DNA from: Arthrobacter sp. FW306-2-2C-D06B
GTDB lineage: Bacteria; Actinomycetota; Actinomycetes; Actinomycetales; Micrococcaceae
Length of the DNA stretch: 64,000 bases
NCBI RefSeq assembly: GCF_021789175.1
Contig: NZ_CP084560.1
Location: 2,294,001-2,358,000 of the forward strand
Reading direction: 5' to 3'
This document shows, piece after piece, positions 32,862 through 40,231 of the stretch. Every line of letters starts with the position of its first letter. Position 1 is the stretch's first letter. The notes under the pieces are model-generated. The model saw only the letters and a list, made by a program, of their open reading frames with translations. It searched no databases and was not told the origin of the DNA. Made by a program: the position numbers and the translations under genes.

Positions 32862-33314
32862 GTGATCTCGTTCGACCTCAGCCAGTCCGATGTGGAGCTC
32901 TACACCGCGGCGCGTCAACTGCTCCTCACCGCCCACCACGGCGAAAACCATCGGGTGGCCGCGGCCATGCGGGGCGAGTCGGGAGCGATCTACCTGGGCC
33001 TTCACATCGGCTCGAAACGAATCAACGTGTGTGCGGAATCCAGCGCCCTCGCCAATGCCCGCATTGCCCAGGAAGCCTCCATCCGGTCATCCGTCGCAGT
33101 GAGCATGGACGAATACGGCGAACCCCAGGTCACAAATCCTTGCGGCGTTTGCCGGGAGCTGCTGCGGAACTATGGGGCCGAGGCAACTGTCCTGGTTGAT
33201 GCCGGGGGAGAGGTTGGAAGCGTCGGCTTGGAGGAACTCCTGCCGTATCCCTGGATGCGGGCCACCGAGACCGAATGGACCACCCAACCGCCCGAAGCCA
33301 TGAAGTCGTACTGA
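32862..33314 (+). CDS. Cytidine deaminase-like zinc protein
   Basis: 150-residue protein of the cytidine deaminase fold. The zinc site is intact: VCAES (Cys57, catalytic Glu59) and NPCGVCREL (Cys94, Cys97). It is longer than many Cdd proteins at the C-terminus (EELLPYPWMRATETEW) and may act on another amino-pyrimidine or similar ring, as blasticidin-S deaminase does. GTG 32862 comes 5 bp after the transporter stop, with GGAAG at 8 nt; ATG 32835 is in frame but poorly spaced. Co-transcription with the transporter is likely, and a strong hairpin terminator follows. Confidence 0.82.
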   Translation: MISFDLSQSDVELYTAARQLLLTAHHGENHRVAAAMRGESGAIYLGLHIGSKRINVCAESSALANARIAQEASIRSSVAVSMDEYGEPQVTNPCGVCRELLRNYGAEATVLVDAGGEVGSVGLEELLPYPWMRATETEWTTQPPEAMKSY

Positions 33315-33323
33315 CTGCAAGAA

Positions 33324-33355
33324 AAATGGCCGGGACTCATGAGTCCCGGCCATTT
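33324..33355 (+). terminator. Hairpin terminator after the transporter/deaminase unit
   Basis: AAATGGCCGGGACT (33324-33337) pairs perfectly with AGTCCCGGCCATTT (33342-33355) around the loop CATG, ten bases after the deaminase stop. Since the next gene is convergent it may serve both directions. Confidence 0.85.
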
Positions 33356-33364
33356 CTGCAGTTC

Positions 33365-33409
33365 GGCGCTATTTGACCAAGCGCTATTTGACCAGGTGCT
33401 TTTTGACCG
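33365..33409. repeat. Three 15-bp tandem units across a gene end
   Basis: Units at 33365-33379, 33380-33394 and 33395-33409 share GCGCTATTTGACC (the third has changes). The middle unit contains the stop codon of the DUF1508 gene, so in the minus strand the peptide pattern LVK-stop-R is repeated. Confidence 0.7.
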
Positions 33410-33740
33410 GGTTCAGCCAACGCTTGGACATCAGCGCTTTGTGGGTGCGTCTACGGACGAGAGAGGTTCGGCCCAGCCAATTCCGGACGCGGGGCTGCCC
33501 CTCTTCGGCCGGGGAAGGGGAGGAGACTTCCGGCGCTGCCCCTGATGCGGCCGGCTGGCTCGGACACAGGTCCGTGATCAGTCCCATCCCCGCGCATGCG
33601 CGCACTTCGCGGATTCCCACCACTGCGGCGCGTTTGGTCTCAAAACCCTTCGAGACCGCCATGACGGTCCCGTCCGCTGCCTTCAGCCGGAACCTGTAGC
33701 GTTCCCGGGCATCGACAAACAGTTCAAACTTCCCAGCCAT
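33384..33740 (-). CDS. DUF1508 (YegP-type) protein, first paralogue
   Basis: 118 residues. The N-terminal 60 residues form one DUF1508 unit: GKFELFVDARERYRFRLKAA, DGTVMAVSKGFETKRAAVVG and a following Cys-containing ACAGMGLITDLCP. The rest is a basic, Pro/Ser/Arg-rich tail (RTSLVRRRTHKALMSKRWL) likely disordered. DUF1508 proteins are small and of unknown role, sometimes induced by stress. Two related genes occur in this window (39.2 kb, 54.3 kb). The gene end lies in a tandem repeat. Confidence 0.8.
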   Translation of the reverse strand: MAGKFELFVDARERYRFRLKAADGTVMAVSKGFETKRAAVVGIREVRACAGMGLITDLCPSQPAASGAAPEVSSPSPAEEGQPRVRNWLGRTSLVRRRTHKALMSKRWLNPVKKHLVK

Positions 33741-33966
33741 TCGCTGACCTCCCCAATAGACACATATGGTCGTCCTCTAATGGACCGTACCCGGCGGTCA
33801 CCCAAAAAACAAAGCACCCTTAGTATTTTAGGTGAAATGCCGCCCGGATGCCGGATCCGCGGCGTGTGGTTGCCGGATGAGGTACTGACGTGTAACTTTG
33901 GCGATGCAAAGCAACCTTAGTAATACCCGCCACCGCCGGGTCCGCGGTTCAGCAGGAGGTACAGCA

Positions 33967-34224
33967 GTGGGAATCGGATCATCCATCTTCCTTATCGCGA
34001 TAGGCGCCATCCTGGCCTTCGCCATCCCCGGAGATGTCGTGTCTTTCATCGACCTCCATATGGTCGGCTACATCCTCATGGTCGTCGGGGTCATCGGCTT
34101 GATCGTTTCCCTTTTCGTGTTCGGCCCGCGCCGGACCCGCCGAATCAGCGAAAGCCGTGCCACAGTCGATCCGGTCACGGGTGACCGCATCGTGACCCGG
34201 GACACCCGCGACGGCGGAATCTAG
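33967..34224 (+). CDS. Small membrane protein of the DUF6458 type
   Basis: 85 residues with two membrane segments: IGSSIFLIAIGAILAFAIPG and MVGYILMVVGVIGLIVSLFV, then a basic tail with RRTRRISESRATVDPVTGDR. The GIGSSI.L...GAIL.FA pattern is the one found in small actinobacterial DUF6458 proteins, function unknown. GTG 33967 follows AGGAGG; the frame is open to 33898 but the upstream part is not protein-like. A perfect hairpin follows the gene. Confidence 0.8.
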   Translation: MGIGSSIFLIAIGAILAFAIPGDVVSFIDLHMVGYILMVVGVIGLIVSLFVFGPRRTRRISESRATVDPVTGDRIVTRDTRDGGI

Positions 34225-34237
34225 CAACAGCAGGAAC

Positions 34238-34271
34238 AAAGGGGAGGGTCGGCGTGCCGACCCTCCCCTTT
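34238..34271 (+). terminator. Perfect hairpin terminator with T-run
   Basis: AAAGGGGAGGGTCGGC (34238-34253) pairs with GCCGACCCTCCCCTTT (34256-34271) around two bases, ending in TTTT. It lies 14 bp after the DUF6458-type gene. Confidence 0.88.
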
Positions 34272-34338
34272 TCGATGCACCGGACGGTAGTCAAACGGGC
34301 CGTTGCCGTCCGGCCCGCCCGTGGGGGACCATCGAGGC

Positions 34339-34677
34339 ATGACCAAATACCTCATCTCGTTCCCGAGCGAAGCCATGGTGCTCACCGAGGAGGAGTTCCC
34401 GATCGTCTCCGCCGAAGCCCACGCAGTGATCGAGGACGCGAAGAAAGCAGGCGTCTACGTCTTCGGCGGCGGGATCGACGAGGAAACCGATCCCGTGCTG
34501 GTTTCCGCCGACGGCTCTGTGAGCACCGATATCTATCCGGGCTCCGAACTCAAGGGCGGGTTCACCGTGCTGGAACTACCGACGCGCGGGGACGCGGTCG
34601 AGTGGGCGAGGAAGATCGCGGTGGCATGCCGTTGCCCGCAGGAGCTCCGCGAGTTCATGTACGACCCCCAGAGCTAG
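34339..34677 (+). CDS. YCII-related (DGPF-type) domain protein
   Basis: 112 residues of the YCII/dimeric ferredoxin-like fold: MTKYLISFPSEAMVLTEEEF, AHAVIEDAKKAGVYVFGGGI and GGFTVLELPTRGDAVEWARK, with the late CRCPQELREFMYD typical of the DGPF group. These proteins are often next to sigma factors; none is here. The start ATG is chosen by homology pattern; the frame is open 36 bp further upstream. Function unknown. Confidence 0.8.
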   Translation: MTKYLISFPSEAMVLTEEEFPIVSAEAHAVIEDAKKAGVYVFGGGIDEETDPVLVSADGSVSTDIYPGSELKGGFTVLELPTRGDAVEWARKIAVACRCPQELREFMYDPQS

Positions 34678-34701
34678 CTTTCGTCAGCTCAGCGCCGGTT
34701 C

Positions 34702-35946
34702 CTAACCGCCGTTTCCCTTGCCGTTGCCCTTGTGGCGTCCCGGTGCCGGTGCCACCGGAACAGGCGCAGCCGGCGTCGATGCCTCCTCAATGGTCGGTGA
34801 GGGCGTTGGCGTCGGGGCGCTGGGCGTGCTCGTTGCCGAGACGGACGGGTCCGGCGCGGCGGGAGCAGGCGGCTGGAAGGCGCTCAGGCCAACGATCACC
34901 AGGGCGGCGGTCAGAAGTGCGGCGCCGACAGCCCATGCCGATCTGCGCGCCCGGCTTACGGGCTTCCCCCGCCTCGCCGTCGCCTCGGGCCGCACCTGCA
35001 TCCGGATGGTTGCCTTGGCGGTGCGGGGCGGGCGATCGGGCATGCGGGGAAGGGCCTGCGTGGCTCCGTTGGGGCCAGCGGGCGTCGCTGCTGGGACGCC
35101 GGAACTGAAGGCGCTCCGAAGTGCTTGCTCAACCTCTAGTGCGCCAGGCCGTGCAGAGGGTTCAGTCAATGTCATGGCGGTGAGGAGGTCAACCCAGCGC
35201 GTCCCCAAGGCCTCCGGTACACGGGGTGGGCGGTGGAGCCTCGCAACGGCCGACTCCACGCTGGTTCCCGGATATTCGAGCTTTCCGGTGAGGCATTCGA
35301 GGAGTAGAAGTCCGAGGGAGTAGATATCGCTTGACGGTCCGAGGACAGAGCCGGTGGCCTGTTCCGGGCTCAGGTATGCGGCGGTTCCCACCATCGTTCC
35401 TGTTGCCGTCAGGCGCGTTCCCTCGATGATGCGGGCGATCCCGAAGTCGGTGAGCTTGGGCCGGATGGCGGATCCTACGGGGGCGTCAGGCAGGAGGACA
35501 TTCGCGGGTTTGATGTCGCGGTGAATGATCCCGCGCCCATGGACGTATTCCAAGGCCGACGCCAGATCCGCCCCTATGTGGGCTACGTCCTGGGGGGACA
35601 GCGGTCGGCCCCGCAATCTGGCATACAGGTCCGGACCGTGAATCAGTTCCATGGTGAGGAATGTCCGGGCATGCTCTTGGTCGCGCTGGTCGGTACCGGC
35701 GTCGAAGAGAGTGACGAGGGACGGATGGTTGAAAGTCGCCAGGAGCCGCATCTCGTTTTCATGCCGGGCAAGCTCGTCCGGCCCGCCGAGCTGGGGAGAA
35801 AAGAGCTTCAGCGCCACGTCGCGGCCTAGCCTCTCATCCTGCGCCCGGTACACCGACGCGGTCGCGCCGCGGCCGATCAAGGTTCCCAGCCTGTACCGAC
35901 CAGCTACAAGGGCATCGCTATCTCCCGTGATGGGGCCACTCGGCAC
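34702..35946 (-). CDS. Membrane Ser/Thr protein kinase
   Basis: 414-residue Hanks-type kinase. Glycine loop LIGRGATASVYRA, catalytic Lys in DVALKLF, HRDIKPANVLL catalytic loop, LTDFGIARI, GTAAYLSPEQATG and SDIYSLGLLLLECLTG are all present, so it should be active. After a basic linker (VSRARRSAWAVG) comes one membrane segment (AALLTAALVIVGLSAF) and an outer Pro/Thr/Ser-rich tail ending GRHKGNGKGNGG; no PASTA repeats. GTG 35946 is preceded by GAGGTG; the frame continues upstream but not convincingly. Divergent from gamma-glutamyltransferase. Confidence 0.93.
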   Translation of the reverse strand: MPSGPITGDSDALVAGRYRLGTLIGRGATASVYRAQDERLGRDVALKLFSPQLGGPDELARHENEMRLLATFNHPSLVTLFDAGTDQRDQEHARTFLTMELIHGPDLYARLRGRPLSPQDVAHIGADLASALEYVHGRGIIHRDIKPANVLLPDAPVGSAIRPKLTDFGIARIIEGTRLTATGTMVGTAAYLSPEQATGSVLGPSSDIYSLGLLLLECLTGKLEYPGTSVESAVARLHRPPRVPEALGTRWVDLLTAMTLTEPSARPGALEVEQALRSAFSSGVPAATPAGPNGATQALPRMPDRPPRTAKATIRMQVRPEATARRGKPVSRARRSAWAVGAALLTAALVIVGLSAFQPPAPAAPDPSVSATSTPSAPTPTPSPTIEEASTPAAPVPVAPAPGRHKGNGKGNGG

Positions 35947-36170
35947 GGTTTCACCTCGCCTTCTTCGAACCGACAAATCCCGCGTCTTCATGGCAAACCG
36001 GTCCGGCCGAGGCTTCACGCGAGGGCCGGATGCGACTGACGCAAACCTCATCATACGGCCGGCCACAGCATTGCTCCCACGGCTGCCGGGTTGCCCGGAC
36101 CGGTTGAGCGTCGGGTAGCCGGGGAGTAGGGTGGCCCCACCCACCTCGCACCACCATTTGAGGAGCGACC

Positions 36171-37997
36171 ATGTCACATCGCAAACTCCGACTGGCCACC
36201 ATGACGGCAGTACTCGCGCTGAGCGTGACGAGCGGCGCCGTCACAAACCCCGCCTTTGCCGATACGCGCCAGACTGAAAAGACCGCCACCGCCACCGGGT
36301 ACGGCGGCGCGGTCAGCACCGTAGACCCTGAAGCATCCGCCGCCGCCATCGAGGTCCTCCGCAAGGGCGGCAACGCAGCAGACGCCGCCGTCGCCGCCGC
36401 CGCGACGCTGGGCGTGACCGAACCGTACAGTGCCGGAATCGGCGGTGGCGGCTACTTCGTGTTCTACAACGCGAAGACCGGCAAGATCAGCACCATCGAC
36501 GGGCGCGAGACCGCCCCGGCGGCGATGCCGCACGACGCGTTCATCGATCCCGCCACGGGGAAGCCGTACAACTTCACGCCCGAGCTCGTCACGAGCGGGG
36601 TTTCCGTGGGCGTCCCCGGCACCGCGGCCACGTGGCAACGTGCGCTGGACCGCTGGGGCACCTTGAGCCTTGGCGACGCCCTGCAGCCTGCCATCAAGGT
36701 CGCGACCCGAGGCTTCGTCGTCGACCCGACTTTCCGTCAACAAACACTCGACAACAAGCTCCGCTTCGCCGCGTTCAGCTCCACGAGCAAGCTGTACCTA
36801 CCGGGAGGCGACGCACCCGCCGTCGGCAGCATCTTCCAGAACCACGACCTCGCCGCAACATACCGGCTACTCGCGAAGGAGGGCACCAGCGCCTTCTACC
36901 GCGGTCCACTCGCCGCTGAGATCGCAGCAACGGTCCAGGCACCGCCGAAGACCGACACCACTAAGCTGCCCATCCCAGTGGGCCACATGACCCCGGCCGA
37001 CCTCGCCGCGTACGAACCCCTGGACCAAGCGCCCACCCACGTCGACTACCGCGGCCTCGACGTCTACGGCATGGCGCCGTCGAGCAGCGGGGGTACCACG
37101 GTAGGCGAGGCGCTGAATATCCTGGACACCGTCAACCTTTCGGAGATGTCCAAGCCAGCTGCCCTGCACCACTACCTCGAGGCGAGCGCGCTCGCCTTCG
37201 CCGACCGTGGAAAGTACGTGGGCGACCCTGCGTTCGTCGACGTTCCCACTGCCGCGCTCACCGACCCGCTGTTCGGCAAGGAGCGCGCCTGCAAGATCGA
37301 CCCGCTGCACGCGGCCACGAAGCCCGTCGCGCCGGGAGATGTGTCCACGTACGACGGCGTGTGCCCGGCTTCCGCGGCGGCCCCCGCCGACGAGAAGGAC
37401 ACCGAAAACATCTCGACGACCAACATGACAGTCGCCGACAAGTGGGGGAACGTGGTCGAATACACGCTCACCATCGAGCAAACCGGCGGATCAGGCATCG
37501 TGGTGCCGGGACGCGGGTTCCTGCTCAACAACGAGATGACCGATTTCTCTGCCGTTTACAGCGCGAGCGACCCCAACCGGATCGATCCCGGCAAGCGCCC
37601 ACGCTCCTCGATGTCCCCGACCATCATCCTCAAGGATGGTAAGCCGTTCCTCGCTCTCGGCTCACCCGGCGGATCGACGATCATCACCACCGTGTTGCAG
37701 ACCATCCTGAACAGGGTGGACCTGGGCATGAGCATTTCCGACGCGATCGCCGCCCCGCGTGCTTCACAGCGGAACACTGCCAAGGTCACGGCCGAGCCGG
37801 ACTTCATCACGGCGTACGGGAGCCAACTGACACCGTATGGCCATCAGTTCACGCCATCTGGCGACGCTTTCACTTCGGCGGCGGAGATCGGTGCCGCAAC
37901 CGCGATCGAGTTCAGGCCGAACGGGCGCATGATCGCCGCCGCCGAGCCGGTCAGACGCGGCGGCGGCTCGGCGATGGTGCTGAAACCGTCGCCGTGA
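36171..37997 (+). CDS. ggt: Gamma-glutamyltransferase, exported
   Basis: 608-residue Ntn-hydrolase that hydrolyses or transfers the gamma-glutamyl group of glutathione and similar peptides. The signal peptide (LRLATMTAVLALSVTSGAV, cleavage likely after AFA) sends it outside. Large-subunit features are ATATGYGGAVSTVDPEASAA and EPYSAGIGGGGYFVFYN. The autoprocessing Thr is about residue 416 in NISTTNMTVAD, where classical enzymes have STTH-x-S; Asn replaces His after the two threonines. Small-subunit RPRSSMSPTIIL and SPGGSTIITTVLQ loops are present. GAGGAG precedes the ATG. Confidence 0.93.
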   Translation: MSHRKLRLATMTAVLALSVTSGAVTNPAFADTRQTEKTATATGYGGAVSTVDPEASAAAIEVLRKGGNAADAAVAAAATLGVTEPYSAGIGGGGYFVFYNAKTGKISTIDGRETAPAAMPHDAFIDPATGKPYNFTPELVTSGVSVGVPGTAATWQRALDRWGTLSLGDALQPAIKVATRGFVVDPTFRQQTLDNKLRFAAFSSTSKLYLPGGDAPAVGSIFQNHDLAATYRLLAKEGTSAFYRGPLAAEIAATVQAPPKTDTTKLPIPVGHMTPADLAAYEPLDQAPTHVDYRGLDVYGMAPSSSGGTTVGEALNILDTVNLSEMSKPAALHHYLEASALAFADRGKYVGDPAFVDVPTAALTDPLFGKERACKIDPLHAATKPVAPGDVSTYDGVCPASAAAPADEKDTENISTTNMTVADKWGNVVEYTLTIEQTGGSGIVVPGRGFLLNNEMTDFSAVYSASDPNRIDPGKRPRSSMSPTIILKDGKPFLALGSPGGSTIITTVLQTILNRVDLGMSISDAIAAPRASQRNTAKVTAEPDFITAYGSQLTPYGHQFTPSGDAFTSAAEIGAATAIEFRPNGRMIAAAEPVRRGGGSAMVLKPSP

Positions 37998-38085
37998 GAT
38001 GTGTATGCCTTTTGGCGGGAACCGCTCGTCCATTCGATCCGCTGTGGTGCTGACGCCCGGGGTAGCGCTGGGGTAACTTGTCCCC

Positions 38086-39108
38086 ATGGCTACCGAAGCA
38101 ACCACCCTCACCGTTGATGGACCGAACGGTCCCCGGGAGATGCGGATCTCCAGTCCCAGCCGGGTTCTCTGGCCGGAATTGGGCATCACCAAGCTCGATC
38201 TCGCGCGCTATATCGTTGATGTCGGGGAAGCATTCATAGCCGCGAACGGTGACCGGCCGGTCTCGCTGCAGCGCTTTTCGGACAACGTCGACGGAGAACA
38301 GTTCTTCTCCAAGAATCCGCCGAAAGGAACCCCAGACTTTGTCCGGTCGGTAAAAGTGATCTATCCGAGTGCGCGCTCGCATCCCCAATTGGTCCTCGAC
38401 GAGCCAGCCGCGGCAGTGTGGGCCGTCCAGATGAACACGGTGGTCTTCCATCCGTGGCCGTCACGTGCCGGAAACACCGACAACCCCGACCAGTTGCGGA
38501 TCGACCTGGACCCCCAGCCCGGAACAGATTTCGACGACGCGATTCCCGCCGCGCTTGAGCTGAAGAAGGTGCTTGCGGAGGCCGGCCTGACCACCTTCAT
38601 CAAGACCTCAGGAAACCGGGGACTCCATGTCTACGCCCCGATCGAGCCTTCGCATGAGTTCTTGGACGTACGGCATGCCGTGATCGCGGCCGCCCGCGAG
38701 CTCGAGCGCCGGATGCCGGACAAGGTCACCACTGCCTGGTGGAAGGAAGAACGAGGCGAACGGGTATTCGTCGACTTCAACCAAGCCAACCGTGACCGGA
38801 CCATAGCCGGCGCGTACAGCCCGCGGGCGCTCGCCCATGCCCCGGTCTCTTGTCCCATCACGTGGGACGAACTCGAGTCGGCGGACCCGAAGAACTTCAC
38901 CATCCTCACCGTGCCCGGAAGGCTGAAAACGGTGGGGGACCCTTGGAGTGACATGAACTCCAAAGCAGGGAAAATCGACGTCCTGCTTCAATGGTGGGAA
39001 CGGGACCTCGGCGCCGGGCTCGGGGAGCTGCCGTTCCCGCCCGACTACCCGAAGATGCCCGGAGAACCACCGCGTGTACAGCCAAGTCGAGCACGCAAGC
39101 AGGACTGA
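38086..39108 (+). CDS. ligD: LigD polymerase-domain protein (non-homologous end joining type)
   Basis: 340-residue archaeo-eukaryotic primase-type polymerase domain as in the LigD of bacterial end joining. SRVLWPELGITKLDLARYI at the start, catalytic RIDLDPQPGTDF (Asp-x-Asp), TSGNRGLHVYAPI with Ser/His, and VFVDFNQANRDRTIAGAYS with the third acidic residue are all intact. No ligase or nuclease domain and no ku gene stand beside it, so it is a stand-alone LigD-Pol. It could fill or extend ends before ligation by another enzyme, or have an RNA-primer role. Confidence 0.93.
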   Translation: MATEATTLTVDGPNGPREMRISSPSRVLWPELGITKLDLARYIVDVGEAFIAANGDRPVSLQRFSDNVDGEQFFSKNPPKGTPDFVRSVKVIYPSARSHPQLVLDEPAAAVWAVQMNTVVFHPWPSRAGNTDNPDQLRIDLDPQPGTDFDDAIPAALELKKVLAEAGLTTFIKTSGNRGLHVYAPIEPSHEFLDVRHAVIAAARELERRMPDKVTTAWWKEERGERVFVDFNQANRDRTIAGAYSPRALAHAPVSCPITWDELESADPKNFTILTVPGRLKTVGDPWSDMNSKAGKIDVLLQWWERDLGAGLGELPFPPDYPKMPGEPPRVQPSRARKQD

Positions 39109-39247
39109 CTGATGGGCCGCGAAGGTGGCCTCGGCAGACAATGAGTGGGAGAATAAGGGCTGGACCAAAACGGCCGGCGGCGCATCTTGCCTGCTGAGAC
39201 CCAGGTGAGTCCCCCAGTGCGCCGTCGGTCCTGACGTTGCTGGCTTC

Positions 39248-39595
39248 TTACGCCGCGCCGGTCCATCTGGGCGCGGTTGCCGCGCGCCGGAGTTCTTTGG
39301 CGCGGGTGCGGAATCCGTCGGACGCTTGGCGCGGTTCGTCACATGCCTGGGAACCCGCATTGTGGAGGATAGCGCTCGGACGAACGGTCGCGGCCGGTTC
39401 GCGTACGCCTGCCGCCGGACAAAGGTCGGTGACTAGTCCCATGCCCGCACACTCCCGGGCAGCGGCGATTCCGGCGACAACCGAGGGCTTGTCCTCGAAC
39501 GGCGTCGAAACCGCGATGACGAGTCCGTCGGGTGATTTGAGCCGGAACCTGAAAAAGGATTCCCCGTCAACAAACACTTCAAATATGCCGGCCAC
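39248..39595 (-). CDS. DUF1508 protein, second paralogue
   Basis: 115 residues. One DUF1508 unit: AGIFEVFVDGESFFRFRLKS, PDGLVIAVSTPFEDKPSVVA, followed by AARECAGMGLVTDLCPAAGV, nearly the same as the paralogue at 33.4 kb (CAGMGLITDLCP). The C-terminal half is a variable, basic tail (RTRAKELRRAATAPRW). The GTG start follows GGGAGG. The close similarity of N-terminal units with divergent tails suggests local duplication and tail exchange. Function unknown. Confidence 0.78.
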   Translation of the reverse strand: MAGIFEVFVDGESFFRFRLKSPDGLVIAVSTPFEDKPSVVAGIAAARECAGMGLVTDLCPAAGVREPAATVRPSAILHNAGSQACDEPRQASDGFRTRAKELRRAATAPRWTGAA

Positions 39596-39801
39596 TGCTA
39601 CCTCCCGGTCTGCGGATCCCGCTCAGTAGCGACTTCACTACCGGCGGGGACGGAGCATCACTGCATTCCTCGTCCGCTGCTCTGGTTGAACAACCACCGT
39701 GAATCGTTTTTCACGTGATATTCAGTCTGTGCTGACTGTGTTGAGGCTAACAAGACCGCGTGAGTAAACCCTGTGTAAAACGTGTGCAACCGCAGGGTGG
39801 G

Positions 39802-40113
39802 TCAGTTGCCGCTCGCCCGGTTCATCAGGTGCTCGAGCAGCGCTAGTTCCGGGAATCCGGGGTGCCGGGCAATGCTGGACCTGAGCTTTGCCCGGAGGCG
39901 CTCGCCGCTTGGTTCGGTTCCGCTGAGGACTTCGTCGATGATGTCCTGGGCTTGCCCACGCAAAGCCGCCAGGCTCCCACCGTCGTCGCCTGGAACCAGA
40001 ACCGGTTCCGGCTCGACGAGCGGGTCTTCAGACTCCAAAGGTTCCGACACTGCCAGCTCCTCATATTTCATCCCGGCAAGTCCCAGCCACGTCGGGAATT
40101 CGCCCCCATCCAC
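39802..40113 (-). CDS. Hypothetical acidic protein, 103 residues
   Basis: Not recognised. The N-terminal half is rich in Glu/Pro/Asp (EPLESEDPLVEPEPVLVPGD), the C-terminal half helical (LAALRGQAQDIIDEVLSGTE, KLRSSIARHPGFPELALLEH). The ribosome sites for GTG 40113 and an internal ATG at 40071 are both weak. It lies 118 bp beyond the transketolase stop on the same strand. The gene is supported only by composition. Confidence 0.5.
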   Translation of the reverse strand: MDGGEFPTWLGLAGMKYEELAVSEPLESEDPLVEPEPVLVPGDDGGSLAALRGQAQDIIDEVLSGTEPSGERLRAKLRSSIARHPGFPELALLEHLMNRASGN

Positions 40114-40231
40114 TCTAGATAGTAATGAGGGCGCCCGGATTGTTCATCGCTTGCGGATCAGCAGGATGAAAATGGCCTCGAAACGACAGTTTGTGACGCG
40201 GACCCCGCGGCGCCGTCGCGGTGTTGCGGCC

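Noticed and set aside
23081..33314. Carnitine or hydroxyproline degradation as identity of the large operon
   Set aside because: CaiB/CaiD-like and DapA/dehydrogenase pairs are suggestive, but carnitine dehydrogenase, betaine genes, hydroxyproline epimerase and a proline-type oxidase arrangement are not seen; naming the pathway would be unsupported.
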